64,000 nucleotides of DNA, taken from Schizochytrium sp. TIO01 (lineage: Eukaryota > Sar > Bigyra > Thraustochytrida > Thraustochytriidae). The DNA lies in the NCBI GenBank assembly GCA_004764695.1, contig SMSO01000035.1, positions 3,973,040-4,037,039 of the forward strand, in the 5' to 3' direction. A program made the translations under genes and the position numbers. Below are positions 32,201 to 40,170 of this stretch, piece by piece. Within the stretch, counting starts at the first letter, position 1, and each line of letters starts with the position of its first letter. Under the pieces are notes generated by a model that worked only from the letters and a program-made list of their open reading frames with translations, was not told the DNA's origin and did not search any database.

Positions 32201-35200
32201 TCCAATTATTGATAGCATTTCTGGAGCCGGGGCAGAGAACGCACGCACAAGTGGTGGCGAAACCGTTTATATTAAAGGCAGTGGTTTTGGACCTGTCACG
32301 ACCTCGTCCAACTCTACCCTTGTTGTACAATATGGTGGAGAAAATGCTGACAAATATACAGCAGTGGATTGTGCCGTCACAAAACATGACACAACGATCA
32401 CATGTCAAACTACCAGTGGTACAGGTCCTACTTTGTATTGGAAAGTGACAGTTTCGGGCCAAAGCTCAGCCATCTCTACAGTGTCTACAAGTTATTCAGC
32501 TCCCACAATCAACTATTTTGAAGGACAAAGTACTGATGCCATAACTGAAGGTGGAGATGAAATTGTTCTAGTGGGCGTGGATTTTGGCGATGATTCAGAT
32601 CTTATAAATGTCACATTTGGCCCCACGGGTCAAGAATACATCGCACGTAATTGCATAATTGACCCAGACAACCTTCATACAAAAATTATTTGCGAACTTC
32701 CTCCTGGGATCGGTGATGAACTAAAGTGGACAGTGGTTGTAGACACGCAAGCCTCAAAGGTTCCTACATCAAGTTATCGAGCTCCTACAATTACATCTCT
32801 AGTTGGAGACCCTATTGATAATGGAGCGAAGACAAGTGGCGGTGAGACATTTAAAATCTATGGTACTGATTTTGGTCCACGCAGCGTGCAGCAGCGTGAG
32901 CAGCAGTATGAATTCACATATGGTGTGACAGCCGGTAGTAATTATCAAGCAATAAATTGCGTCATTCTTCCATCTGAGCCGAGTTATCTTACCATCTATA
33001 CAGCTTCTTCTCAAAATGCTACGATTGATTCTGGGTACTTCGTCTTAGAGGTTAATTCGGTGGAAACACAGGCTTTGCAATACGATGCTAGTGCAGAAGA
33101 TTTAGCCGCTGCTTTATTCGAAGTTACTGAAGGTGTCGTCTTCAACGTGACAAGGGCCTCCAATTGCCTAGTCCTGTCACCTACTTCTAATTCGCAGTGG
33201 AATGGCGGCTGTCGCTGGACCATTACAACCCCGTCGCTTCCACGTGAAACCATTTCGGTTTCCACTAATGCATTGACAGCTGATGGTGCTGCAGCATACG
33301 CAAGTGTAAGTCAACCTGACCTCGGAGCATCATCCGCTCAATGCACCACTGTACCAGGTGTTGGTGCTGACTTAGACTTTGTTGCAACAATTGGTGGCCA
33401 AGAGTCAAATGTCTCCACCGTATTTTTGTCTTATATTGCACCTTCAATAACATCGTACGTACCAGCACTCGGCGTATCTGCGGAAGACTTTGTGCTTACT
33501 GTAAACGGCAATAATTTTGGTATCGAGGATATAACTGTTATGTTTGCTGGAACCCTGATGCAAGATGCTTCGCAAACTCACACTAAAGTTGAGTTTTCGA
33601 TTCCTGAGGTATTGCAACGAAATCAAAACAATGTCGTTCAGATCGAAGTTGGTGGTCAAACTGTCACAAGTTCATATAGCTTTCAGGCACCCAGAATTCA
33701 ATATGTTACAGCAGTGAGCCCACCTGAGGTTCTTGAAGGACCTCCTCAAGAGATTGTCATCCGAGGTACGGGCTTTGGGTATTATCAACCAGAATTAAAT
33801 GATGCGGTTACCGTCGATGGACAAGAATGCATTATTTCCCAATGGACACATGAGGCAATTTTGTGCAATCTTACAAAGCTTGATGGCACAATGCGTATTA
33901 CTGTTGGTGAGTTATATGGAGAACTGCCTAATTTTTCATATAGTGGTCTACTTACGCAACCGGTTATTCACAACGTGAGCAGATGCGATGACGCTAGTGA
34001 AAGCATTGGTTGCATTAGCGCATGCGTAAACGAAGACGATGCGTACTGTACAACCCAGGGTGATTATAAAGTTGTTATTTTTGGCCAGAACCTTGGTTCT
34101 GGCATCAACGGAGTCGTGTATATCAACGGAGAGGAGTGTGAAGTTGAAGATGCTCTGCTGGATTACACCGACAACAAGACCATATGTTCTGTACCAGAAG
34201 GAGAAGGCAGTGGTCCAGTGATTGTCCAGCATGCTTTCAAGCGTTCCAACGAGAGTGTTATTTTTTACTATGACCGACCACACTTAAATTCTGCGAGCCC
34301 TGACCGCGGTTCAACTCCTGGAAACACTGAATTGCACCTTGTCGGACAGAACTTTGGTGTGTCAGGGCCTTTGGTAGATTTATTGGCCGAATGGGATCCA
34401 ACCTATTCTGATACTTGTGAAGTTGTTCGCTTCAACCATACGTATATTAAATGCATCTTACCACCAGGGCAAGGCAAAATGCGTATACGTGTTACTGCTG
34501 GTGAGCAGGAAAGCGATGGTAACTCTACATTTACCTATGATCCACCTTCGCTGAGTTATATATCTCCTGTTCATGGTTCCACCGAAGGAGGGTACAACAT
34601 GACGCTAGTAGGTTCAAACTTTGGTATACAAGGTAACGTTTTTGTCGGTGGTAGCATTTGTGACTTTTTATCCTACTCACACGAAGAGATCATATGCGCC
34701 GTGCCACCCGGTGCAGGTTCCCAGGTTGAGGTTCTCGTGGAATCAGGAGGTGCGAGTTCGAATGCCTTAAACTTTTCTTATGACCCCCCCTATGTTTCGA
34801 GTCTTGATCCTGGATATGGACCGACATCTGGAGGATCAGAGATAACTGTTCATGGTGAAAACTTTCATAATGCAGATCTATACGTACAGTTTGGCGAGTT
34901 CAACTGTACAGAACCGAATGCAACTTCTAGTACGCTTATTGTATGTACTTCGCCTGAAGGAATTGGCACGAACCTTAGCGTAATTGTATCAGTTAAGGGT
35001 CAAGCCACGGAGTCAGACAAGCCACTATTCAGCTTTAGCGCTCCTATTGTGACACGTGTTTCACCGGATCCTGTTGACGCATATGGAGGAGACGAGCTCG
35101 TCATCACGGGATCAAACTTTGGTAAAGACGAATTCGACGCGGATCCAGACAATGCTAGCGTGGAGGTTTTTGTTTCTGATGTAGAGTGCGAAACACCGCA

Positions 35201-38200
35201 TCGCTACAACCACACCAGAATTACTTGTGATGTTCGAAACGTTAGCGTTGGTGACCACCCTATCACACTCTATGTCGCAGAGCAGTCTGTCACGACCAGC
35301 AACAAAGATGGTCTTTTTGCTGCCTGTACCTCAGGATACTATGGGCAACCATCAGAGTATTGTCGAGTTTGCCCAGATAATGCCGAATGCCTTGGATACG
35401 TCAATGGCTGGCATTATGATCCAGCTAGTCTCGCTGGGTATGGTTCTTTGAATCGTAATACGTTTCAGGCATGTAATCCATCTTACGCATGCCTTGGAAA
35501 TGACACCTGTGCTGTAGGTTATGAACACCAAAGTACCTCGATGCATCTCTGTGGATTGTGCGCAGACAATTACTACAGACTTGATGGCGATTGTGTCGAG
35601 TGTCCAAAGATGGCATGGTTAATTCTTATTGGCTGCTTCTTCGTTGCAGGCTTCCTCTGCAGTGTAGCTTACTTCTTGACAAAGTATGGTGTACAACTAG
35701 CCGCAGTTTCAATCTGCATTGACTTCTGTCAGGTAGTGAGTTTGTTCTCTTCGTACGACTTTGCATGGCCGCGTGTCGTGTCAAGCGCGTACTCTGTTCT
35801 CTCAGCTTTCAACCTCAATCTTGAGCTTGCTTCTCCAGAGTGTAGTGTTGGCTGGGACTATGAAACCAAGTGGTACATTATGTATTTCATGCCAGTAGTC
35901 TTTGGTTTCATGTTCACAGGATCTTTTCTGATCGCTTTTGTCAAGCATATGTTCCGCAAAGTGCAAAAGGAAGTCAAGGTTAAAACAGGTATCTCAGTTG
36001 TTCCTTTCACAGGCGAGACAAATGAAAAGAATGCTCAAAAGACTAAACAGGTTACCGAGCGAGAGGTATCTCCAGACGAAAAAGTGTTGCTTGTCGATGA
36101 TGAAGATATGGAGTCTTACGATGCTTCATTTAATAAATTTATCGATGCAGAGTTTGGAGCTTTCCTTCTCATGTGTTATTACCTGTACATGTCTGTCATG
36201 AAAAAGTGCTTTGAGGTATATCGTTGTCAGGGTTCGCCGGTCCCTGTTTTGATTGCTGAGCCTTCAGAACCCTGCGATGATTCTGGAAGTTTTTATCCAC
36301 GGATTCACGCGCTCGCAGGTTTTGGCATATTCGTATATGGTGTTGGAATTCCAGGAGTTATTCTGTTTCTGTTGCTCAAACATCGAGACTTTATCAAGCA
36401 TGATCAACAAAGGCGTGAGCAGGCTCTCAAGCTCTCTGAAAACGAGGCTGCGAAGAGATTACAAAGTGCATTCCGTGGTTACTATGTGCGTCGTGTTGTT
36501 GATCCTCGTTCAATTCTTCGCCAACATAAGAAGTTGTCTAATATTGGTCGAACCAGGGCCAAGTTTGGAAAGTTGTATGAGGATTTCACGTCTGAATGTT
36601 ACTATTGGCGTCTTGTGCTGATGATGCGTAAGCTTCTTCTATCCATGATCAGCCTATTCCTTGATGACAAATTCAAGCAAAGCACTCTTGCATTTGGAAT
36701 TCTTTTTTCCAGTTATGCAATGCAAGTCAAGCTGCGTCCTTATTTGAGCCGGTTTCCTGATGACCTTGCAAAGCGCCGTCAGGCGAAAGCATATACAGAA
36801 TGGAAACGTCGAGCGGAGCTTCGTTCCGAAGTAAATCGTACGAAGGGAAGAGTCCGAGCGTTGCAGCTTGCAGTGTCTGCAAAAATGAAGCGCCTGGGTA
36901 TAAAGACAGCCCGAGATGATCGTCTCTTGAGAGAAAATATGGACTTCAAGCAACTTGAGGTTAATAAGGACATTGCAAAATGGGTCCACACAAGCAGAGA
37001 GGCGCACCGACAGAATGCGATCGATAATGGTTCTCTTGATCCAGACCAAGCAAGGAAAGAGACTGACGTGCAGCGTCGTTGGGGACTTTTACAACACTTC
37101 GTCACTGAAGCAGACAATAAAGATAAGTTTGAACTAAATGACGATGCATCCAAGTATCTCAAAAGCGATGCTCTACGCTGGATCTTCGACTACAATACAT
37201 TGGAAACGTTGTCTCTCGCAACTTTGATGTACATCCTTCTCTTTGGCCTTCTTTTTGATACCTACGAAGCGAGCTCTGATGACATCCGTATCAACGTCTT
37301 GGCAAGTATTACAATTGCCCTCTTCGTGATGGTAATTCTTCTCTTCATGTCGTCAGTTGTAATCGATGTGAAGCGGAAGTTCTGGCCTGCGGTTCGTGAC
37401 CATTTGTTAAAGCATGGCGTACGGGGTCTTGCTCCGAGAAAACTCATGCAGCGTCTGAGAGGTGTTGGCAAAGATGGCCCAGCACGAGCCAAAGTTCGCG
37501 CTGGGGCTACTGTAACACCCGCGCGAGACTCTGCCAAAGCTGTGCTTAATGGAGGCAGAGGCCAGTGGGTTAGCCCTGTAAATCCCTTCGCAACTTTAGA
37601 GAAACAGAACGCAGATCTAGTTCGTGCTGAGGAAGCCCGTTTGCAAGCTATCATGGCAAGCAAGATGAGGCATCAGGAGGAGCTACGCGAGCGTGAAGTG
37701 AAACGGCAGCAAGAACAAGCGCGCCTAGATGAGGAGTATCGTCTTAAAATGGAAAGTGTTGAAGCGGAACTTCGAGAGCTTGAGGAACAAGAAGCAGCTA
37801 TGCTCGACTCTTTCGAGGGCGACCACTTTGGAGAATCAGATGGAGATGAAGCAATGGCCGCGTTTGCGGAACAGGAGTTAGCCGCTGCAGTCGCTGAAGC
37901 TGACAATGTTGCCACTGTGGCTCCACTGCAACGTGATGAGGATGCAGACTCAGATATTGAAGAAGCGGATGCTGCTTTTCATGAAGCAAAGGACATGGAA
38001 GCGCGTGAAATGGAAGCACGTGAAATGGAAGAAGAAGGATTTGAAGCCGAGCAGGAAGTCTTGATGGCCCAGTTGGAGGCAGAGAAACAAGAAAAGCTCG
38101 TGGAATTGAAAGCTCGACAGAATGACGATATCAATGCTGCAATCGCCGAGCTCCAACGTCAAGCCGAGGAGGTTTGTGCAGGACATCGAAAACAACAAGA

Positions 38201-39977
38201 TGAGATTAAAGCACGATTACAGGAGCGCACTCTTCGCCGTGGCCGAAGTGTGCGTCGGCGTAAACGCAATGATGGCGGAGCAAATGATGACGGTACAAGT
38301 CAAGATGGCAAAGAGGTCAATGAAGACGAAAATGACGAGGAAGAATCACTTCTAACAGAAGAACAAGAGATCGCAGTGCGTGAACTGGAAGAGAAAATCA
38401 TGGAACTTCAGGCTAAGCAAGAGGCAGAAATAATGCAGTTTGAGGAAGAGATTGAATCTACTAAGCAAGACAAAATTCAGAAACTACGGCAAGAAGTGCA
38501 TCACCGAGTGGAGCGAGAGCTCCAAGAAGATGTTGAGTTCGATCGGATGATGGCAGAAGAACTTTCTAAATTTCAAGAAGAAACGAAGGCTCTTGTTGCT
38601 GAGATTGAAATTCCATCTATGGCTGGACCCTCGGGTGGCGAGGAGGGAGACACGAATGAGATTGACGAAGACGAAGCTAAACGTTTACGTGAGCAATACG
38701 AGGCAAGTATGGCTCGTCTTCAAGAAAAACGAAATGCGGAAATGGCAGCTCTGCGAGAAAAGCTTGACCGCAAACGAAAAGAACGTATTCAGAAATCTCA
38801 CGATGAAGAAAAGGAGCGAGAAGAAAAACGACTTAAACAGCTGGAAGAGGCTGAAAAGAACAAACTCAAGGCCCAAGAAAAGGAGTTGCAGCTAGCAGAA
38901 CAACGTAAAGCACAGGCTAACTTACCTGAAGACACTGAAGATGCAGAAGCCGAAGATCATCGTGCTGCTGTGCAAAAGCTTCGCGAGAATTTTGAGCAAG
39001 CAACATCTGAGCTTGCAAGGAAGCAAAAAGAACAGCGAGATCATCGCCGTGAAGCGCTTGAGCGTAAACTTGAGGCACGCCGAAAAGCTACAGAGGAGCG
39101 TAATCAGAAGAAGTTGGAAGCAGCCGCTAAAAAGGAAGATAAAGTCTTTGTTCAGGCCCTGAAAGTACCTGAACCAGTTGAAGAAGACTCCGAAAAGGTT
39201 GCTGCTCGATTGGAACAGTTAAAGAAAGATGCTTTAGCAAACAAAGCTGTCCTTGATCAGAAGAATCAAGATGACAAAAAACGCCTTCGAGAACGCCTTC
39301 TCAAGAAACGTCAACAAGCTGAAGAGAAGAAGAAGAAAATGCTTGAGCAGAAAGCTAAGGAAGAAACACTGATGCACCAAAAACTCAAGGAAGAAGAAGC
39401 AGCTCTTCGTGAAAGACAAGCAATCGAACTACAAGAAATTGAAGAAGCCAATGTAGAGGCATTTCTTGACGAAACCCAAGCTGAGAGTTTAGCTGCTGGC
39501 GTCCTTGCTTGGCGAAAGCGCCGTGAAGATCAGGAAAAGCAACAAGCTGTCAAGGGGCCTACCCGATCCGAGATTCTCGCAGCAGATTTTGCTGCAAAGG
39601 CACAACGCATCGAGGAACTCTCAGTTACCTCCAGCAAGACCGATTCAGACTCGGGAGGAGCAGATGCAGGTGAAAAGGCAAAGAAGGAGGCCGAGCGCCT
39701 CCTAAAAGATCTTGAGACACTATTTGTCAGTCTTGTCGAAGAAACAGATGCTGAGATTAACAAGATGACCAATGAAGCAGCAGTTCAAAAGGCACGAAAG
39801 AAGCGACAACTTCGGAACTTGCGTAGACAACTAATGCCAGAAGCTTCTGAAGGCATGTCGCCACTTTCACCAGAAGAGGCAAACAGTCCATTGAGTGGCG
39901 GTGGAAAGGAAGATTCAAACCGAGAAGCAATGCCAGTCAATGTCAACTTAGACAACATTAACTTTCTTGACCTGTAA
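26277..39977 (+). CDS. Giant cadherin / IPT-TIG multi-pass membrane protein with coiled-coil tail
   Basis: One uninterrupted frame of 4566 aa. Residues about 52-78 are a hydrophobic signal or anchor (SSFAILAALLTLLQIIS). Residues 79-400 are Cys-rich ephrin-receptor-like (GCC2/GCC3) modules, with repeated GYYCPEGST and CPAGNY motifs. About 440-1660 hold some ten cadherin-type repeats, marked by end motifs such as VQDVNDSP, ITDANDPPTW, VTDVNEPPSF and VINVNEKPN. About 1670-3015 hold about 13 IPT/TIG domains (SGGETVYIKGSGFG, TEGGYNMTLVGSNFG). A second Cys-rich module (CRVCPDNAEC) precedes about nine membrane spans (3112-3700) that include an IQ-like motif, AAKRLQSAFRGYYVRRV. The cytoplasmic tail (3775-4528) is a Glu/Lys/Arg coiled coil. 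Cadherin and IPT modules bind calcium or ligands outside the cell, so a surface adhesion receptor or TRP-like channel is plausible but unproven. An alternative ATG is at 26304. Confidence 0.85.
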   Translation: MICRLISRDMGSRNSSYAESPRRNPDEIPKSVQAVYPRSYKVGKRWPGIYKSSFAILAALLTLLQIISPSKGEVAFADTCACPDSSPCPSFCLECDSYDSECTSGKTNARCNGEDNQNCPDGYDKRAQTGTIWRCSYGGTYYTMYHCHRYCLGILTGKCNLCQDGYYAYNENQTCALCDAGHYCHSGQDQGPCDKGYFCEAGSTSATEAPCPAGTYGSTTGLEDSSCSGPCQAGYYCPEGSTNATVKPCFAGQWGGSGQTNGYCSGSCSAGYYCPQGSASSKAHACGDASKYCPEGSSTPTAVSDGFYSTPVSLPENVRTTETVCPKGSYCSGGQKTTCPAGNYAPSIGLSSCLEYVCTAGYYCPEGSTSSTAGPCYTGDTQPTYPAMYYCPAGATAPAQVLDGYFTTPESALAYHRTGMELADSTLYVTRYGTRYRKVQWQGDCTGDSGTLQILELTNDGRGDASEGALLTTFQVYDNINQIQLESGALTFVDAAGDSTILSSSLNAADCISYVQEYGFPFEITESSDLEIRTNFSLDYEVCPKFVFDVLATSANGEATSTCRLTVNVENENDKPYFEYTTTAGYPYAQPATKDFYVEERSDVNTGVGSPIHANDEDVGQEISFEIVSGEGDEAENMFYIGSCSGQLYVLDSNLDYITKDTYNLVIRVCDDGNFFGSSGVTQCSVDANITIHVQDVNDSPFWSTSPYEITSFYVPENSPENTLLTPYCQNGTDEVPCSELDSSIGGLLVDDLDLASDGSSTSDIMIYTITRNVNDYFAAVSCDRENNIDECTLSNGVNAPAGALRVTQVADLNYEEQTTYTIAVRVNDGRGGVNSTEVTIKITDANDPPTWPTNKELGALQIAENNANGYVSIFANDEDAGDILTYEVVQVADKDENLYTNLFVIDPDSPSAAEGETVKLELGTNGPLDFESVQFYYVTVNATDSGGLSTGRVLNITVQDVNESPTITTTDLYVAENVAYGTQINGAVQFTDPDEGQIGFFSIESGSDSSYFAIGTTSGIISVRGDLNYEQKNVYTVQVSVTDNGVPSKKTTSAITIHVTDEPEPPTFESGQTFTVTETPEIDTDWAVLINVTDEDAGDSATLYIDSQYIASNGKPVEYFAVSNLSLIENINSDPPNYESALFTTYNDKRIIVSLYALDTTGLNSSSTVTITVVDANDRPVLENATVGVPAHISECDKSAPCSPGYEVLNIYELCTDEDLDSDELITEMTYTILSGNEDETFGIEDGVLTVINVTENIRQENFIYNLTIEATDHATTPLTSSPAYIQVKVTGENYPPTLNSFTLTLAENTEANGQVLINDFNASDPNNDANTPMQGLVFDISKVSPTSAADVFDLDSSNGTLYLMETIDYETMTDSSGKITVYVRVRDNFGDSSSLSTIGTVTITVTDVNEPPSFSASTYSVSVTEGTSVGVITTIEASDPDEADDGQLVYSLPNITTGLFVVNSATGAISTTSVLDFESPQSPCKLSSGALHQCSIDLMVTDTAGHSALTVVKVSVINVNEKPNYIGTGCETGFTCTSSILTKETSVTIPESSYISSALKVATFKASDPDYISGYKLAFATLSFSFPDGEELDSGASRVDELFRLDSSGGLYLVGHLDFENRSSYTYDIVVSDESNGVYAALQDTFTLTIHVADVNDISTVNATTVDTPWPTGGGASVNITGDNFGPREYKIDTDNATMPDVRVYLVQKSTLRTFEASGCYVASATSVLCSSSPSGVGEELYWMLSYPGLGYNSSIDFDDESLANRFQDPVITSVSGATAFPTAGGATFSVYGTDLGAADLEFTPTVEVRYRSATARSTVFTATNCGIVSSEQVTCTSSPSSGPKLEFMVVIQGQEALEWYGNGSVYSHAIPVITSLAFEDSSTTQMNPSGGSSSNGIVLTGTNFGPLGTSIVVTYGPSTQLTKFTASSCSVKVAHKSVRCVYVAGTGSDLKFTIAVNSVISSASTQGLSYTGPIIDSISGAGAENARTSGGETVYIKGSGFGPVTTSSNSTLVVQYGGENADKYTAVDCAVTKHDTTITCQTTSGTGPTLYWKVTVSGQSSAISTVSTSYSAPTINYFEGQSTDAITEGGDEIVLVGVDFGDDSDLINVTFGPTGQEYIARNCIIDPDNLHTKIICELPPGIGDELKWTVVVDTQASKVPTSSYRAPTITSLVGDPIDNGAKTSGGETFKIYGTDFGPRSVQQREQQYEFTYGVTAGSNYQAINCVILPSEPSYLTIYTASSQNATIDSGYFVLEVNSVETQALQYDASAEDLAAALFEVTEGVVFNVTRASNCLVLSPTSNSQWNGGCRWTITTPSLPRETISVSTNALTADGAAAYASVSQPDLGASSAQCTTVPGVGADLDFVATIGGQESNVSTVFLSYIAPSITSYVPALGVSAEDFVLTVNGNNFGIEDITVMFAGTLMQDASQTHTKVEFSIPEVLQRNQNNVVQIEVGGQTVTSSYSFQAPRIQYVTAVSPPEVLEGPPQEIVIRGTGFGYYQPELNDAVTVDGQECIISQWTHEAILCNLTKLDGTMRITVGELYGELPNFSYSGLLTQPVIHNVSRCDDASESIGCISACVNEDDAYCTTQGDYKVVIFGQNLGSGINGVVYINGEECEVEDALLDYTDNKTICSVPEGEGSGPVIVQHAFKRSNESVIFYYDRPHLNSASPDRGSTPGNTELHLVGQNFGVSGPLVDLLAEWDPTYSDTCEVVRFNHTYIKCILPPGQGKMRIRVTAGEQESDGNSTFTYDPPSLSYISPVHGSTEGGYNMTLVGSNFGIQGNVFVGGSICDFLSYSHEEIICAVPPGAGSQVEVLVESGGASSNALNFSYDPPYVSSLDPGYGPTSGGSEITVHGENFHNADLYVQFGEFNCTEPNATSSTLIVCTSPEGIGTNLSVIVSVKGQATESDKPLFSFSAPIVTRVSPDPVDAYGGDELVITGSNFGKDEFDADPDNASVEVFVSDVECETPHRYNHTRITCDVRNVSVGDHPITLYVAEQSVTTSNKDGLFAACTSGYYGQPSEYCRVCPDNAECLGYVNGWHYDPASLAGYGSLNRNTFQACNPSYACLGNDTCAVGYEHQSTSMHLCGLCADNYYRLDGDCVECPKMAWLILIGCFFVAGFLCSVAYFLTKYGVQLAAVSICIDFCQVVSLFSSYDFAWPRVVSSAYSVLSAFNLNLELASPECSVGWDYETKWYIMYFMPVVFGFMFTGSFLIAFVKHMFRKVQKEVKVKTGISVVPFTGETNEKNAQKTKQVTEREVSPDEKVLLVDDEDMESYDASFNKFIDAEFGAFLLMCYYLYMSVMKKCFEVYRCQGSPVPVLIAEPSEPCDDSGSFYPRIHALAGFGIFVYGVGIPGVILFLLLKHRDFIKHDQQRREQALKLSENEAAKRLQSAFRGYYVRRVVDPRSILRQHKKLSNIGRTRAKFGKLYEDFTSECYYWRLVLMMRKLLLSMISLFLDDKFKQSTLAFGILFSSYAMQVKLRPYLSRFPDDLAKRRQAKAYTEWKRRAELRSEVNRTKGRVRALQLAVSAKMKRLGIKTARDDRLLRENMDFKQLEVNKDIAKWVHTSREAHRQNAIDNGSLDPDQARKETDVQRRWGLLQHFVTEADNKDKFELNDDASKYLKSDALRWIFDYNTLETLSLATLMYILLFGLLFDTYEASSDDIRINVLASITIALFVMVILLFMSSVVIDVKRKFWPAVRDHLLKHGVRGLAPRKLMQRLRGVGKDGPARAKVRAGATVTPARDSAKAVLNGGRGQWVSPVNPFATLEKQNADLVRAEEARLQAIMASKMRHQEELREREVKRQQEQARLDEEYRLKMESVEAELRELEEQEAAMLDSFEGDHFGESDGDEAMAAFAEQELAAAVAEADNVATVAPLQRDEDADSDIEEADAAFHEAKDMEAREMEAREMEEEGFEAEQEVLMAQLEAEKQEKLVELKARQNDDINAAIAELQRQAEEVCAGHRKQQDEIKARLQERTLRRGRSVRRRKRNDGGANDDGTSQDGKEVNEDENDEEESLLTEEQEIAVRELEEKIMELQAKQEAEIMQFEEEIESTKQDKIQKLRQEVHHRVERELQEDVEFDRMMAEELSKFQEETKALVAEIEIPSMAGPSGGEEGDTNEIDEDEAKRLREQYEASMARLQEKRNAEMAALREKLDRKRKERIQKSHDEEKEREEKRLKQLEEAEKNKLKAQEKELQLAEQRKAQANLPEDTEDAEAEDHRAAVQKLRENFEQATSELARKQKEQRDHRREALERKLEARRKATEERNQKKLEAAAKKEDKVFVQALKVPEPVEEDSEKVAARLEQLKKDALANKAVLDQKNQDDKKRLRERLLKKRQQAEEKKKKMLEQKAKEETLMHQKLKEEEAALRERQAIELQEIEEANVEAFLDETQAESLAAGVLAWRKRREDQEKQQAVKGPTRSEILAADFAAKAQRIEELSVTSSKTDSDSGGADAGEKAKKEAERLLKDLETLFVSLVEETDAEINKMTNEAAVQKARKKRQLRNLRRQLMPEASEGMSPLSPEEANSPLSGGGKEDSNREAMPVNVNLDNINFLDL

Positions 39978-40170
39978 AGAGCTAAATTTATAGCGAAGAT
40001 AGGACGATCTTTTACCAAGTTGAAACCTACGATTTCGAATTGTTTCGCAATTAAAAACTAAACTAATGAACGTGTGTATCTATCTATTCACAAATTATGA
40101 TATTCAGGATACTAGTTTTCTTGTATTCAAAAGTTTTTGCATTTTTGTGAATATTGAAACTTTCGATCCT

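Noticed and set aside
26532-39772. Numerous antisense and alternative frames across the giant gene
   Set aside because: All are short, lack domains and are shadowed by the continuous 4566-codon frame.
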